Shown: in pieces, positions 8,878 to 16,942 of the stretch
Layout of the letters: every line of letters begins with the position of its first letter
Position numbering within the stretch: the first letter of the stretch is position 1
Source of the DNA: Metarhizobium sp964253915
Lineage (GTDB): Bacteria; Pseudomonadota; Alphaproteobacteria; Rhizobiales; Rhizobiaceae
Assembly: GCF_964253915.1 (NCBI RefSeq)
Contig: NZ_CAXUSG020000001.1
Location: 755,406-819,405 of the forward strand
DNA: 64,000 bases
Direction of reading: 5' to 3'
Notes under the pieces: generated by a model
What the model was told of the DNA's origin: nothing
Seen by the model: the letters and a program-made list of their open reading frames with translations, nothing else
Database searches by the model: none
Translations under genes and position numbers: made by a program

Positions 8878-10377
8878 ATGGCGCGGATCATAGAAACGGC
8901 AACCGGGGCAGACGCCCTTACCTTCGACGACGTGCTGCTGCAGCCGGGGCACTCCGAAGTTCTTCCCGGCCAGACGAATATCGCCACCCGGATCGCCACC
9001 GATATCGACCTCAACCTGCCGATCCTGTCGTCCGCCATGGACACGGTGACGGAAAGCCGCCTGGCGATCGCCATGGCGCAGGCCGGCGGCATCGGCGTCA
9101 TCCATCGCAACCTCACCCCGGTCGAGCAGGCCGAAGAGGTCCGCCAGGTCAAGAAGTTCGAAAGCGGCATGGTGGTCAATCCGGTGACCATCGGCCCGGA
9201 CGCCAAGCTGGCCGAAGCCCTGGCACTGATGAAATCCCACGGCATCTCCGGCATTCCGGTGGTCGAGAACGGCGGCAACGGCAGCCGTGCCGGCCGCCTC
9301 GTCGGCATCCTGACCAACCGTGACGTGCGTTTCGCCTCCGACCCGGAGCAGCGCATCTACGAACTGATGACCCGCGAAAACCTCATCACGGTGAAGGAAA
9401 GCGTCGACCAGCAGGAAGCCAAGCGGCTGCTGCACAGCCACCGCATCGAAAAGCTGCTGGTTGTCGATGGCGATGGTCGTTGCGTTGGCCTCATTACCGT
9501 CAAGGACATCGAGAAGTCGCAGCTGAACCCCAATGCCTCGAAGGATGCACAGGGCCGCCTGCGTGCCGCCGCCGCCATCAGCGTCGGCGATGACGGCATC
9601 GAACGGGCCGAGCGGCTGATCGATGCCGGTATCGACCTGATCGTTGTCGATACCGCCCATGGCCACTCGCAGCGCGTGCTGGATGCCGTGACGCGTGTCA
9701 AGAAGATGTCGAACTCGGTGCGTATCATGGCCGGCAACGTCGCGACGGCGGATGGCACCAGGGCGCTCATCGATGCCGGCGCCGATGCCGTCAAGGTCGG
9801 TATCGGCCCGGGTTCGATCTGCACCACACGCATCGTCGCCGGTGTCGGCGTGCCGCAGCTGGCGGCCATCATGTCGGCTGTCGAGGCGGCGCGTGCCGCC
9901 GATATCCCTGTTATCGCCGATGGCGGTATCAAGTACTCGGGTGATCTGGCCAAGGCCATCGCCGCCGGCGCTTCGGCCGTCATGATCGGTTCGCTGCTGG
10001 CCGGCACCGACGAAAGCCCGGGCGAGGTCTACCTCTACCAGGGCCGTTCCTTCAAGGCCTATCGCGGCATGGGATCTGTCGGTGCCATGGCCCGCGGTTC
10101 CGCCGACCGCTACTTCCAGGCGGAAGTGCGCGACACGCTGAAGCTGGTGCCGGAAGGCATCGAAGGCCAGGTACCTTACAAGGGGCCGGTCTCCGGCGTT
10201 CTCCATCAGCTCGCTGGCGGCCTCAAGGCAGCGATGGGGTATGTCGGCGGCGCGACGCTGAAGGACTTCCAGGAGCGTGCCACCTTCGTGCGCATCTCCG
10301 GTGCCGGCCTGCGCGAAAGCCACGCGCATGACGTCACCATCACCCGCGAAAGCCCGAACTATCCGGGCGGTCTCTGA
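8878..10377 (+). CDS. guaB: inosine-5'-monophosphate dehydrogenase
   Basis: The 499-residue enzyme oxidises IMP to XMP with NAD+, the committed step of GTP synthesis. It has the TIM-barrel start ALTFDDVLLQPG, two CBS domains at about residues 98-215 (MVVNPVTIGPDAKLAEALAL...), and the catalytic cysteine C315 in KVGIGPGSICTTRI, followed by IADGGIKYSGDLAKA and the flap region with YRGMGSVGAM. Length is normal. The ATG at 8878 follows AAAAAGGAA. Its TGA overlaps the ATG of the next gene by one base, indicating a two-gene operon. Confidence 0.97.
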   Translation: MARIIETATGADALTFDDVLLQPGHSEVLPGQTNIATRIATDIDLNLPILSSAMDTVTESRLAIAMAQAGGIGVIHRNLTPVEQAEEVRQVKKFESGMVVNPVTIGPDAKLAEALALMKSHGISGIPVVENGGNGSRAGRLVGILTNRDVRFASDPEQRIYELMTRENLITVKESVDQQEAKRLLHSHRIEKLLVVDGDGRCVGLITVKDIEKSQLNPNASKDAQGRLRAAAAISVGDDGIERAERLIDAGIDLIVVDTAHGHSQRVLDAVTRVKKMSNSVRIMAGNVATADGTRALIDAGADAVKVGIGPGSICTTRIVAGVGVPQLAAIMSAVEAARAADIPVIADGGIKYSGDLAKAIAAGASAVMIGSLLAGTDESPGEVYLYQGRSFKAYRGMGSVGAMARGSADRYFQAEVRDTLKLVPEGIEGQVPYKGPVSGVLHQLAGGLKAAMGYVGGATLKDFQERATFVRISGAGLRESHAHDVTITRESPNYPGGL

Positions 10378-10955
10378 TGCTGGACGCCGGCGAGCGCGGA
10401 TTCCTGTTCAGGATCCGGCTGCTTGCCGGCATCTCCCTTGTCTGCCTGATCCTGGCGGCATGGATCGCCTGGCGTTTCGTCCAGGCTTCCGACGGGTTTC
10501 CCATCTGGAACCTCATCTTCGGCACGGCGACACCAGCCGATATCGCCTTTCTGCGCGACATGCTTTTGCTGCCGGAGCGACGCGAGGCAGCGGTGCTGCT
10601 GTTCTGGCTCTATGCCGGACCGGACCTGATCCTGCCGGCCTGCCTCGGCGCGCTGGGCCTGCTGTCGATGCGGCGGCTGGCGCCCGGCGGCACGCTGTTC
10701 GGCCGCCCCATCAGCGGCGGCCTGCTGACGATGCTCCTGGCGCTGCCGTTCATCTATGTCATCGCCGATTACGCCGAGAACGCCCTCAGCCTCGCCTATT
10801 TCTCGACGGCTGTTCCGCTGCATGTCGTCATGGAAAACGCCCCGAGGCTGCTGCCGTGGCTCGGAAGCGCCAAGATGGTATTTTTCCTGGTTTCGGCGCT
10901 CGTCATCATGCGCTTTTTGCTGCTGCAGCGGTTTAAAGAAAATGATGTCGGTTAA
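10377..10955 (+). CDS. hypothetical inner-membrane protein downstream of guaB
   Basis: A 192-residue protein with about four hydrophobic segments (residues about 12-33, 70-90, 115-135 and 165-182) and no recognised domain. The ATG overlaps the guaB stop as TGATG, so its translation is probably coupled to guaB. This coupling to a purine enzyme does not by itself give a function. Confidence 0.8.
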   Translation: MLDAGERGFLFRIRLLAGISLVCLILAAWIAWRFVQASDGFPIWNLIFGTATPADIAFLRDMLLLPERREAAVLLFWLYAGPDLILPACLGALGLLSMRRLAPGGTLFGRPISGGLLTMLLALPFIYVIADYAENALSLAYFSTAVPLHVVMENAPRLLPWLGSAKMVFFLVSALVIMRFLLLQRFKENDVG

Positions 10956-11093
10956 GTATTGCCAGAATAAACACTTCCTTTACCAAAGAACATCCTATCA
11001 CCCAATTATGTTCATTTCCGGCGGCGCTGTTTGCGCCTAATATCCTTGCACGCCGACCGATTCAGGTGCGGCGTTCCAATTTTGGGGGATACC

Positions 11094-11453
11094 ATGAAGA
11101 AGCTTCTTGTTTCGGCGATGCTCGTACTCGGCATGGCCGCTCCGGTCGCCGCACAGACCGTCAGCGCCGGCACCTACAACGTCGAAGGCACCAACCTCGA
11201 CGGTTCGAGCTACAACGGCACGGCAACGATCACGCTCGCCAGCGAAACCACCTGCGTCATCGAGTGGAAGACGGGTTCGACCACCTCCCAGGGCGTGTGC
11301 ATGCTGAACGGCGACGCCTTTGCCGCCGCTTATGTCCTCGGCGATGCCATCGGCCTGATCGTCTACAAGGTCGGCGACGGTGAGCTCGACGGCGCCTGGA
11401 CGATTACCGGCAAAGACGGCAGCGGCACGGAAAAGCTGACGCTCGCTCAGTAA
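11094..11453 (+). CDS. small secreted protein of unknown function
   Basis: A 119-residue protein with a clear Sec signal peptide (MKKLLVSAMLVLGMAAPVAAQ, cleavage after AQ or APVAA). The mature part is rich in Thr, Ser and Gly with alternating hydrophobic residues, consistent with a small all-beta protein. It has two cysteines (TTCVIEW and GVCMLNG) that could form a disulfide in the periplasm. A GGGGGA site precedes the ATG. A gene of its own: the upstream membrane gene ends 138 bp before and the spacer is AT-rich enough for a promoter. The stop codon is directly followed by a hairpin (11453-11476). Confidence 0.8.
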   Translation: MKKLLVSAMLVLGMAAPVAAQTVSAGTYNVEGTNLDGSSYNGTATITLASETTCVIEWKTGSTTSQGVCMLNGDAFAAAYVLGDAIGLIVYKVGDGELDGAWTITGKDGSGTEKLTLAQ

Positions 11454-11476
11454 GCCTGCCTGCTTGATCGCAGGCT
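11453..11476 (+). terminator. hairpin at the stop of the small secreted protein gene
   Basis: Inverted repeat AGCCTGC (11453-11459) and GCAGGCT (11470-11476) with a 10-base loop, starting on the last base of the TAA. No T-run follows, so termination strength is unknown. The sequence also forms the left copy of an imperfect 22-bp direct repeat whose right copy lies at 14641. Confidence 0.4.
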
Positions 11477-11578
11477 AGAGCATTTCCAGCAAAAGTGCGA
11501 AGCGGTTTTGCGTCCGGAATTGCGTGGGAATAAAGAGATAGAGCGTTTTCGCGTTTCGGACAAAGGCGGAAATGCTCT
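11477..11578. repeat. palindromic intergenic repeat with terminal inverted repeats
   Basis: The element starts AGAGCATTTCC and ends GGAAATGCTCT, giving a perfect 11-bp terminal inverted repeat over 102 bp. Inside is CAGCAAAAGTGCGAAGCGG-TTTTGCGTCCGGAATTGCG, a sequence type that recurs between rhizobial genes; a half-length relative lies at 40746-40804. It sits between two convergent genes. Confidence 0.7.
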
Positions 11579-11621
11579 GATGGCATCCGCTGCTGTTTTG
11601 GAAGCGGGGCTGTATGCTGGT

Positions 11622-14390
11622 TTACGTGTTTCGGCCCGCTTCGGCGGGCCGTTCCCTGATTTCGATAGCTTTACGAAAGAGTGGTTCCGCTTCCGCCGAC
11701 CGGCCCTGAGCTTCAAGATTGGTCGCGAGGTTGTGGTAGCTCGCTGCGGTATCGAGATGGGTGGGGCCGAGGATATGTTCTCTTACATCTATTGCCTTCT
11801 TAAAAAGGTGTTCTGCTTCGGATAGCCGGCCTAACACGTTCAAGTTGGAGGCGAGATTGTGATAGCTCCTTGCGGTGTCTGGATTATCCGGACCGAATAA
11901 CTCTTCGCGGATTTCCAGCGCTTTACGATAAAGCAAATTAGCCTCTGCTATCCGATCTTGAGCGTTTAAATTGGAAGCGAGGTTGTTATAGCTCCTAGCA
12001 GTATCGGAGTGATCGATACCAAGCGCATGTTTACGAATTTCGAGTGCCTTTCGTAAAAATGGCTCAGCCTCGGACAACTCACCAATTTTACTCAATTTCG
12101 AGGCGAGGTTGTTGTAATAGGTTGCCGTGTCGGGATGGTTGAGGCCTAAAGTTTGCTCTGTAACTGCGATTACCTTGCGAAGAAGCGGTATGGCCTCAGA
12201 TAGTCTGCCCTGACCGTCTAAATTCAGAGCAAGGTTGTGGCAGCTTTGCGCTGTTTTGGGGTGATCGGGGCCAAGTACTCGATACAAAGTATCAAAAGCT
12301 CTTCGGAAAAGCGCTTCGGCCTCTCTTGACCTACCCTGATGGTCAAGATTCAGTGCAAGGTTGTTGCAATTCATGGCTGTGGTCGGATGCTCGAGGCCGA
12401 GTGTTCGTTCTCGAATCTCCAGCGCTTGTCGAAAAAGCGGTTCAGCCTCAGATATGCGATCCGAGTCTACAAGATTGGACGCAAGATTGTCGTAGCACGT
12501 GGCTGTGTGCGGATGCTGCGGGCCAAGTGCTCGCTCAACAATATCTAAAGCTTTTCGGAAAAGCGGTTCAGCCTCGCAAAACCGTCCCAGAGCGTTCAAA
12601 TTACAGGCAAGATTGTTGTAGCTTGTGGATGTTTGAGGATGATCAGGACCTAGTATCCGCTCAGTAATCATCAGCGCTTTGCGAAAATGCGTCTCAGCCT
12701 CTGACGACCGCCGCAAGGCAGTCAAGCTTGAAGCTAGGTTATCATAAAGTGTTGCGATATCGGGATGGTCAAGACCGAGTGCCCGCTCCAAAACTGAAAT
12801 GGCTTTGCGCGAGAGTGGTTCGGCTTCATCTGGCCGGCCTTGAGCAGTTAAATTCAGGGAGAGATCGTTGTAGCTTCGTGCGGTGTCGGGATGGTTGAGG
12901 CCTAGAACCTGCTCTCTTATCGCACTTGCTTTGTATAAAAATTGCGCGGCCTCAGCTAATCGTCCTTGGCTTTGTAAATTTAAAGCAAGGTTGCTATAGC
13001 TTCCGGCCGTGTGCGGATGGTTAAGGCCGAGCATCTGTTCGTTGATGGCCATTGCCTTTCTGAGAAGCGGTTCGGCCTCGAATGGCTGACCGCACGCGTT
13101 GAGATTCAACGCAAGATTGTTGTAACTCGTCGCCGTATCCGGGTGATCAACACCGTGTAACCGCTCCATGATCTCCAGCGCCTTGCGATAAAACGGTTCG
13201 GCCTCAAACGGCTTCCCCATTGCGTTGAGACTATCAGCGAGACTGTTGCAACTTCTCGCCGTGTCGGGGTGTTCCGAACCGAAAGCCTCGGTCAGCAAGC
13301 GCAATTGCTCCCTGTATAGCTGGACGCAGTCCGCGTAGTTGAATTTGACGGCGGCCACGTCAGCGCGTTTGCCGAGGATCCGGGCACGATTTTCCTTGTC
13401 GCGCCGATTTTCGCCTTCCCGCTCTTCAAGCTCCGCCCGCCGCCTTTGGAGGTCCTTTTCCCGCTGTTCGATGATGTCTGCGTATCGTCGATCAGCGAGG
13501 GCCAGAGCCTTTTCTGCCTCATCGAGAGAAAACCCTACGCCCGCCGAAAGTGCCGCGTCTGCTTTCGCCAGAAGTTCGGCAATCTCCGGGATTTCATTTC
13601 CGAGCGAACGCAGGTCTCCCATGTTCTCGCGTAACTGGCTCAGTCGCCCATAGGCTTGCTCAAGGGCGCCGAGCAGATTTTCCCGCGACACCCGCGTCTG
13701 CAGGATAAATGTCAGCAGCGCGATGAGGTCGGTTTCCGTCGCCTGCAAGTCGCGTTTTGCGACGTCCAGTTCACGGCGGTAGGTATCGCGAAGCTCCTCT
13801 ACGGTCAGCCGTGTCGATATGGCGACTTCCCGTACCTCGCCAAGGGCTCGCGCCATCTCGAACATCAGTTGCGGTTCGAGATGGCGATAATAGTCCGCGT
13901 TTCCGGCAGCGGCTGTTATCCCCGCCTGGACGACGTCCTTTGCGAAGCGATAGGGCAGGCTGTTGGCGCAGGACGAGGAGAAAAATTCGGGGTGCGCAGC
14001 GCCCAAACTCTCCATGACGATTTCCGTTGCGCGGTCGGGAAATCCTTTCGGCGTAACGGCTGAGGCGGCAAGTTTCTGGCGATCGATGAAGCAGGTCTCA
14101 AGGGCGGCATCCAGCATCCCGCTTGCGGCGCGCAGGTCCTGCTGCGCTTCTCCGTTGCCGTCGCTACCGGATGTGAGGCTTATGTAGCTCTCCAGCACCT
14201 CGGCGGTGATGTGTTGTCGAACGCGCTGGCACTCCGGCCCAAATTTTTGCCTGCGGCCCAAAAAGAAGCCAATCAAGCCAGCTGTGGCAACGCTCGCCTC
14301 CAGCGCTCCCGTCGGAATGCCGAAAGCCATCGCGGTGGTGCCGACGCAAAGGGCCGTGATTTTATCCAAAGACCCCTCAAGAATGCTCAT
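11622..14390 (-). CDS. membrane-anchored TPR protein with 13 kinesin-light-chain-type repeats
   Basis: The 922-residue protein has three parts. Residues 1-50 contain a hydrophobic hairpin (TALCVGTTAMAFGIP ... ATAGLIGFFLGRRQKF) that probably anchors it in the inner membrane. A middle helical region of about 300 residues ends in a charged coiled coil (REKDLQRRRAELEEREGENRR). The C-terminal 550 residues are 13 uninterrupted 42-residue repeats of the form LGxxHPDTAxSYNNLAxNLxxxGRxxEAExLxRKALEIRE, the TPR_12/kinesin light chain type used for protein binding. The ATG at 14390 was chosen because GGGGACGG precedes it; an in-frame upstream start at 14546 lacks support. No nucleotide-binding or protease domain was seen. 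Function is unknown; signalling or scaffolding is a guess. The repeat half is lower in GC than the N-terminal half. Confidence 0.85.
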   Translation of the reverse strand: MSILEGSLDKITALCVGTTAMAFGIPTGALEASVATAGLIGFFLGRRQKFGPECQRVRQHITAEVLESYISLTSGSDGNGEAQQDLRAASGMLDAALETCFIDRQKLAASAVTPKGFPDRATEIVMESLGAAHPEFFSSSCANSLPYRFAKDVVQAGITAAAGNADYYRHLEPQLMFEMARALGEVREVAISTRLTVEELRDTYRRELDVAKRDLQATETDLIALLTFILQTRVSRENLLGALEQAYGRLSQLRENMGDLRSLGNEIPEIAELLAKADAALSAGVGFSLDEAEKALALADRRYADIIEQREKDLQRRRAELEEREGENRRDKENRARILGKRADVAAVKFNYADCVQLYREQLRLLTEAFGSEHPDTARSCNSLADSLNAMGKPFEAEPFYRKALEIMERLHGVDHPDTATSYNNLALNLNACGQPFEAEPLLRKAMAINEQMLGLNHPHTAGSYSNLALNLQSQGRLAEAAQFLYKASAIREQVLGLNHPDTARSYNDLSLNLTAQGRPDEAEPLSRKAISVLERALGLDHPDIATLYDNLASSLTALRRSSEAETHFRKALMITERILGPDHPQTSTSYNNLACNLNALGRFCEAEPLFRKALDIVERALGPQHPHTATCYDNLASNLVDSDRISEAEPLFRQALEIRERTLGLEHPTTAMNCNNLALNLDHQGRSREAEALFRRAFDTLYRVLGPDHPKTAQSCHNLALNLDGQGRLSEAIPLLRKVIAVTEQTLGLNHPDTATYYNNLASKLSKIGELSEAEPFLRKALEIRKHALGIDHSDTARSYNNLASNLNAQDRIAEANLLYRKALEIREELFGPDNPDTARSYHNLASNLNVLGRLSEAEHLFKKAIDVREHILGPTHLDTAASYHNLATNLEAQGRSAEAEPLFRKAIEIRERPAEAGRNT
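11640..13310 (-). repeat. tandem 126-bp repeats encoding TPR units
   Basis: Thirteen head-to-tail copies of about 126 bp inside the TPR gene. They are diverged at nucleotide level but all keep the codons for HP(D/H)TA, NLA and EAE. All copies are exactly 42 codons after the first, with no insertions, which suggests expansion by unequal recombination followed by drift. Confidence 0.85.
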
Positions 14391-14709
14391 GAAAACCGTC
14401 CCCGCCGCAGATGATGCATATGTAAGTTTGGCCTCCCCGGGATCGCAAGTCGAACCGCTTGCAAAAGGGTTTTTTGTGTTCGAGAGGTCGCCTGTCCGCG
14501 GGGTCCGTCGATTGTGTGGTCCTTGCGCCGCCGTTTCCGGCAGCATGAAGCAGAAGGTTCCCTCGGCTCGCGCCGCATCGGGCGCCGCAGTTCAGAAGGT
14601 TGGGCGACCGTCTTTGGCCGGAACAGTTTCACCCGCGATCAGCCTAAATGCTTGATCGCGGGCACATTTTCTTGTCTGGATGGCGCGACGAAATTTTGAA
14701 GGAAGCAAT
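14391..14709. other. intergenic region upstream of the TPR gene and MAPEG gene
   Basis: This 319-bp divergent spacer must hold the promoters of the TPR gene (minus) and the MAPEG gene (plus). No clear -35/-10 pair was identified. The only structured element seen is a 10-bp inverted repeat CCCGCGATCA (14632-14641) / TGATCGCGGG (14653-14662), which overlaps the right copy of a 22-bp direct repeat (14641-14662). Confidence 0.5.
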
Positions 14710-15129
14710 ATGTCCGCCACAGCCGCCATCTTCTGGCCGATGGTCGCCCATGCGGCCCTGGTCTTCGGCCTCTACGGCCTGCTCGGCCTGCGCCGCGCCG
14801 CCATGGTCAAGCAGGGCAAGGCCTATATCGAACAGTTTCGCGAAAACCGCGACGAACCGGCCGAAAGCCTGGTGGTTCGCAACAATCTCGCCAATCAGTT
14901 CGAACTGCCGGTGCTGTTCCACGTCTGCTGCCTGGCGCTTTATTTCGTCGAAGCCGACAACTTGCCGATGATTGCGCTGTCCTGGATCTTTGTCGTTTCC
15001 CGCTATGCCCACAGTTTCGTCCATGTCACCGGGAACCGCCTGTCGCGCCGCCAGCCGGCCTTCCTGGTCGGTTTCGTCACGCTTGGCCTGATGTGGGCCT
15101 GGTTCGCCGTTTGGCTGGCCATGAGCTGA
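14710..15129 (+). CDS. MAPEG-family membrane protein
   Basis: A 139-residue protein with four hydrophobic segments and the MAPEG-type core FRENRDEPAESLVVRNNLANQFELPVLFHVCC, followed by FVVSRYAHSFVHVTGNRLSRR. The eukaryotic MAPEG enzymes are membrane glutathione transferases or eicosanoid enzymes. Bacterial members are mostly uncharacterised. The ATG at 14710 follows GAAGGAAGC. It is divergent from the TPR gene. Confidence 0.88.
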   Translation: MSATAAIFWPMVAHAALVFGLYGLLGLRRAAMVKQGKAYIEQFRENRDEPAESLVVRNNLANQFELPVLFHVCCLALYFVEADNLPMIALSWIFVVSRYAHSFVHVTGNRLSRRQPAFLVGFVTLGLMWAWFAVWLAMS

Positions 15130-15227
15130 TCGTGTCGCGGTAACGCGATTTTGTTCGCTGCCTGCCGGCGCCTGACCTATCTTCCCCGCTATCGAAACGT
15201 TGGACGCGATCGGAGGAGGCAGAAGCC

Positions 15228-16112
15228 ATGGACAGGCCGGATATCACCCAGGCGATGATCAACGCCTATGACGAATACACCCACCTGACACTCGACCGCC
15301 GCCGCTTCATGGAAAAGTTGACGGCGCTGGCGGGATCGGGTGCTGCAGCGGCGGCGATCGCGCCGCTTCTCGCCGCCAGCAATGCCAGGGCCGAGATCGT
15401 TCCGGCCGACGATGACCGGCTGGTTGCAGAAGACGTTACCTACCCCGGCGGCAAGGGCGAGATGAAGGGGTATCTCGTCAAGCCGAAGGGTGCTGCCGCG
15501 CCGCTTCCGGGCGTGCTGGTCATCCATGAAAACCGCGGCCTCAATCCGCATATCCGCGATGTCGCCCGCCGTCTGGCGCTGGAAGGTTTTGTGGCGCTTG
15601 CTGCCGATTTCCTCACCCCGTCAGGCGGAACGCCCGCCGACGAAGACAAGGCGCGGGACATGATCGGCAAGCTCGATCCCGCCGCCACGGTGGCGGATGC
15701 CGAAGCGAGCCGCGTCTATCTTACCGGCCTGCCGGATGGCAATGGCGCTGCCGGCGCCATGGGTTTCTGCTGGGGCGGCGGGCTCGTCAACCGGCTGGCC
15801 ACCAAGTCTGCGGATCTCAAGGCCGGCGTCGCTTATTACGGCGCCCAGCCGCCGGCGGAGGATGTGCCCGGCATCAAGGCGGCGATGCTGCTGCATTATG
15901 GCGGCCTGGACGAGCGCATCAATGCCGGGATCGAGGCCTATCGCGCAGCGCTGGAAGCAAACGGGAAGACCTTCGAGATCTATGTCTATGACGGCGTCAA
16001 CCACGCCTTCAACAACGATACTTCGGCGGCTCGCTACGACAAGGCTGCCGCGGATCTCGCCTGGTCGCGCACCGTCGCCTTCCTGAAGAAATACGTGATC
16101 CTCGCCGCCTGA
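15228..16112 (+). CDS. dienelactone hydrolase-family protein with twin-arginine signal
   Basis: A 294-residue alpha/beta hydrolase. An unusual 23-residue leader precedes LDRRRFMEKLTALAGSGAAAAAIAPLLAASNARAE, which looks like a Tat signal, so the enzyme is probably periplasmic. The catalytic triad is visible as Cys in GAMGFCWGGGLV, Asp in YGGLDERIN and His in VYDGVNHAFNN, the Cys-Asp-His arrangement of the dienelactone hydrolase family. The substrate is unknown. The ATG at 15228 has GGAGG upstream (GATCGGAGGAGGCAG). Confidence 0.9.
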   Translation: MDRPDITQAMINAYDEYTHLTLDRRRFMEKLTALAGSGAAAAAIAPLLAASNARAEIVPADDDRLVAEDVTYPGGKGEMKGYLVKPKGAAAPLPGVLVIHENRGLNPHIRDVARRLALEGFVALAADFLTPSGGTPADEDKARDMIGKLDPAATVADAEASRVYLTGLPDGNGAAGAMGFCWGGGLVNRLATKSADLKAGVAYYGAQPPAEDVPGIKAAMLLHYGGLDERINAGIEAYRAALEANGKTFEIYVYDGVNHAFNNDTSAARYDKAAADLAWSRTVAFLKKYVILAA

Positions 16113-16294
16113 CGGGGCGTCGAAAACGGGGAGAGTGGTTGGCAGCCGTGTCCACTGCGATTTTTTCAGGAGAATGGTTCGATCGGTAAAAGGCGACCGT
16201 TTTGTTTCAGGAAGTATGAACCTGCCGGTGCCATAGAGTGACAGCTTGTCTCACTTCGGCACATAAGCATTTCCATATTTTCGTATAGGCGCAT

Positions 16295-16927
16295 ATGAAC
16301 CGTTCGGACGATACTCCTCGCGTGAGTTACCGCAGGAAACCGCAGCAGGACCGCAGCATGCAGCGCGTGGAGGCGATCCTCCAGGCGGCCGAGACCCTGA
16401 TCGGCATGCACGGCATCGCCGGCCTGAAAATGACGGAAATTGCCCGCGAGGCGCAGGTGCCGGTCGGCTCGCTCTACCAGTATTTTCCCGATCGCGGCGC
16501 CATTGTCGCTGCCCTGTTCGAGAGGATGGCGGCGGGCGTGCATACCCAGCTTGAAGGCGCTTTCGAAGGCGTTTCCTCAGTGCAGGAGGCCAGCGACCGG
16601 ATCGACGGCATTATCGACTGGTATTACAGCGAATACCGCGAGCAGCCGACCCTGCGCCAGATCCTCTCGAGCACCGAAAGCGATCCGGAACTGATGCGCC
16701 TCAACGTTGCCGACAGCAAGCGGGTCGGAGACACGATCCATTCCGCCATCCGTCACCTGCTGCCTGTCACGACCGGCATCGACATGGAGGCGAGGGCGTT
16801 TCTTTTCAGCCACCTCGTCGGCAACCTGGTGCTGATGTCGCTGATAACCGAGCCGGCGATGGCGCAACGCCTGCTCACCGAATGGAAGCTGATCATCCGG
16901 GCATCGCTGTTTGCCGAAAATCCCTGA
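16295..16927 (+). CDS. TetR/AcrR-family transcriptional regulator
   Basis: A 210-residue one-component regulator. The N-terminal helix-turn-helix is at about residues 20-65 (VEAILQAAETLIGMHGIAGLKMTEIAREAQVPVGSLYQYFPDRGAI). The C-terminal ligand-binding domain has no recognised subfamily signature. It converges with the LysR gene 15 bases downstream. No obvious divergent target gene is adjacent, so its regulon is unclear; an ATG within an AT-rich spacer is used. Confidence 0.92.
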   Translation: MNRSDDTPRVSYRRKPQQDRSMQRVEAILQAAETLIGMHGIAGLKMTEIAREAQVPVGSLYQYFPDRGAIVAALFERMAAGVHTQLEGAFEGVSSVQEASDRIDGIIDWYYSEYREQPTLRQILSSTESDPELMRLNVADSKRVGDTIHSAIRHLLPVTTGIDMEARAFLFSHLVGNLVLMSLITEPAMAQRLLTEWKLIIRASLFAENP

Positions 16928-16942
16928 TCGCGGCGGCTTTTC

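Noticed and set aside
8860..10329. A 489-codon open frame antisense to guaB
   Set aside because: Antisense shadow of a conserved enzyme, no domain.
14391..14546. An upstream start for the TPR gene that adds 52 residues
   Set aside because: The extension has no recognisable feature and no ribosome-binding site, while the ATG at 14390 has GGGGACGG in front and begins directly before the membrane hairpin.
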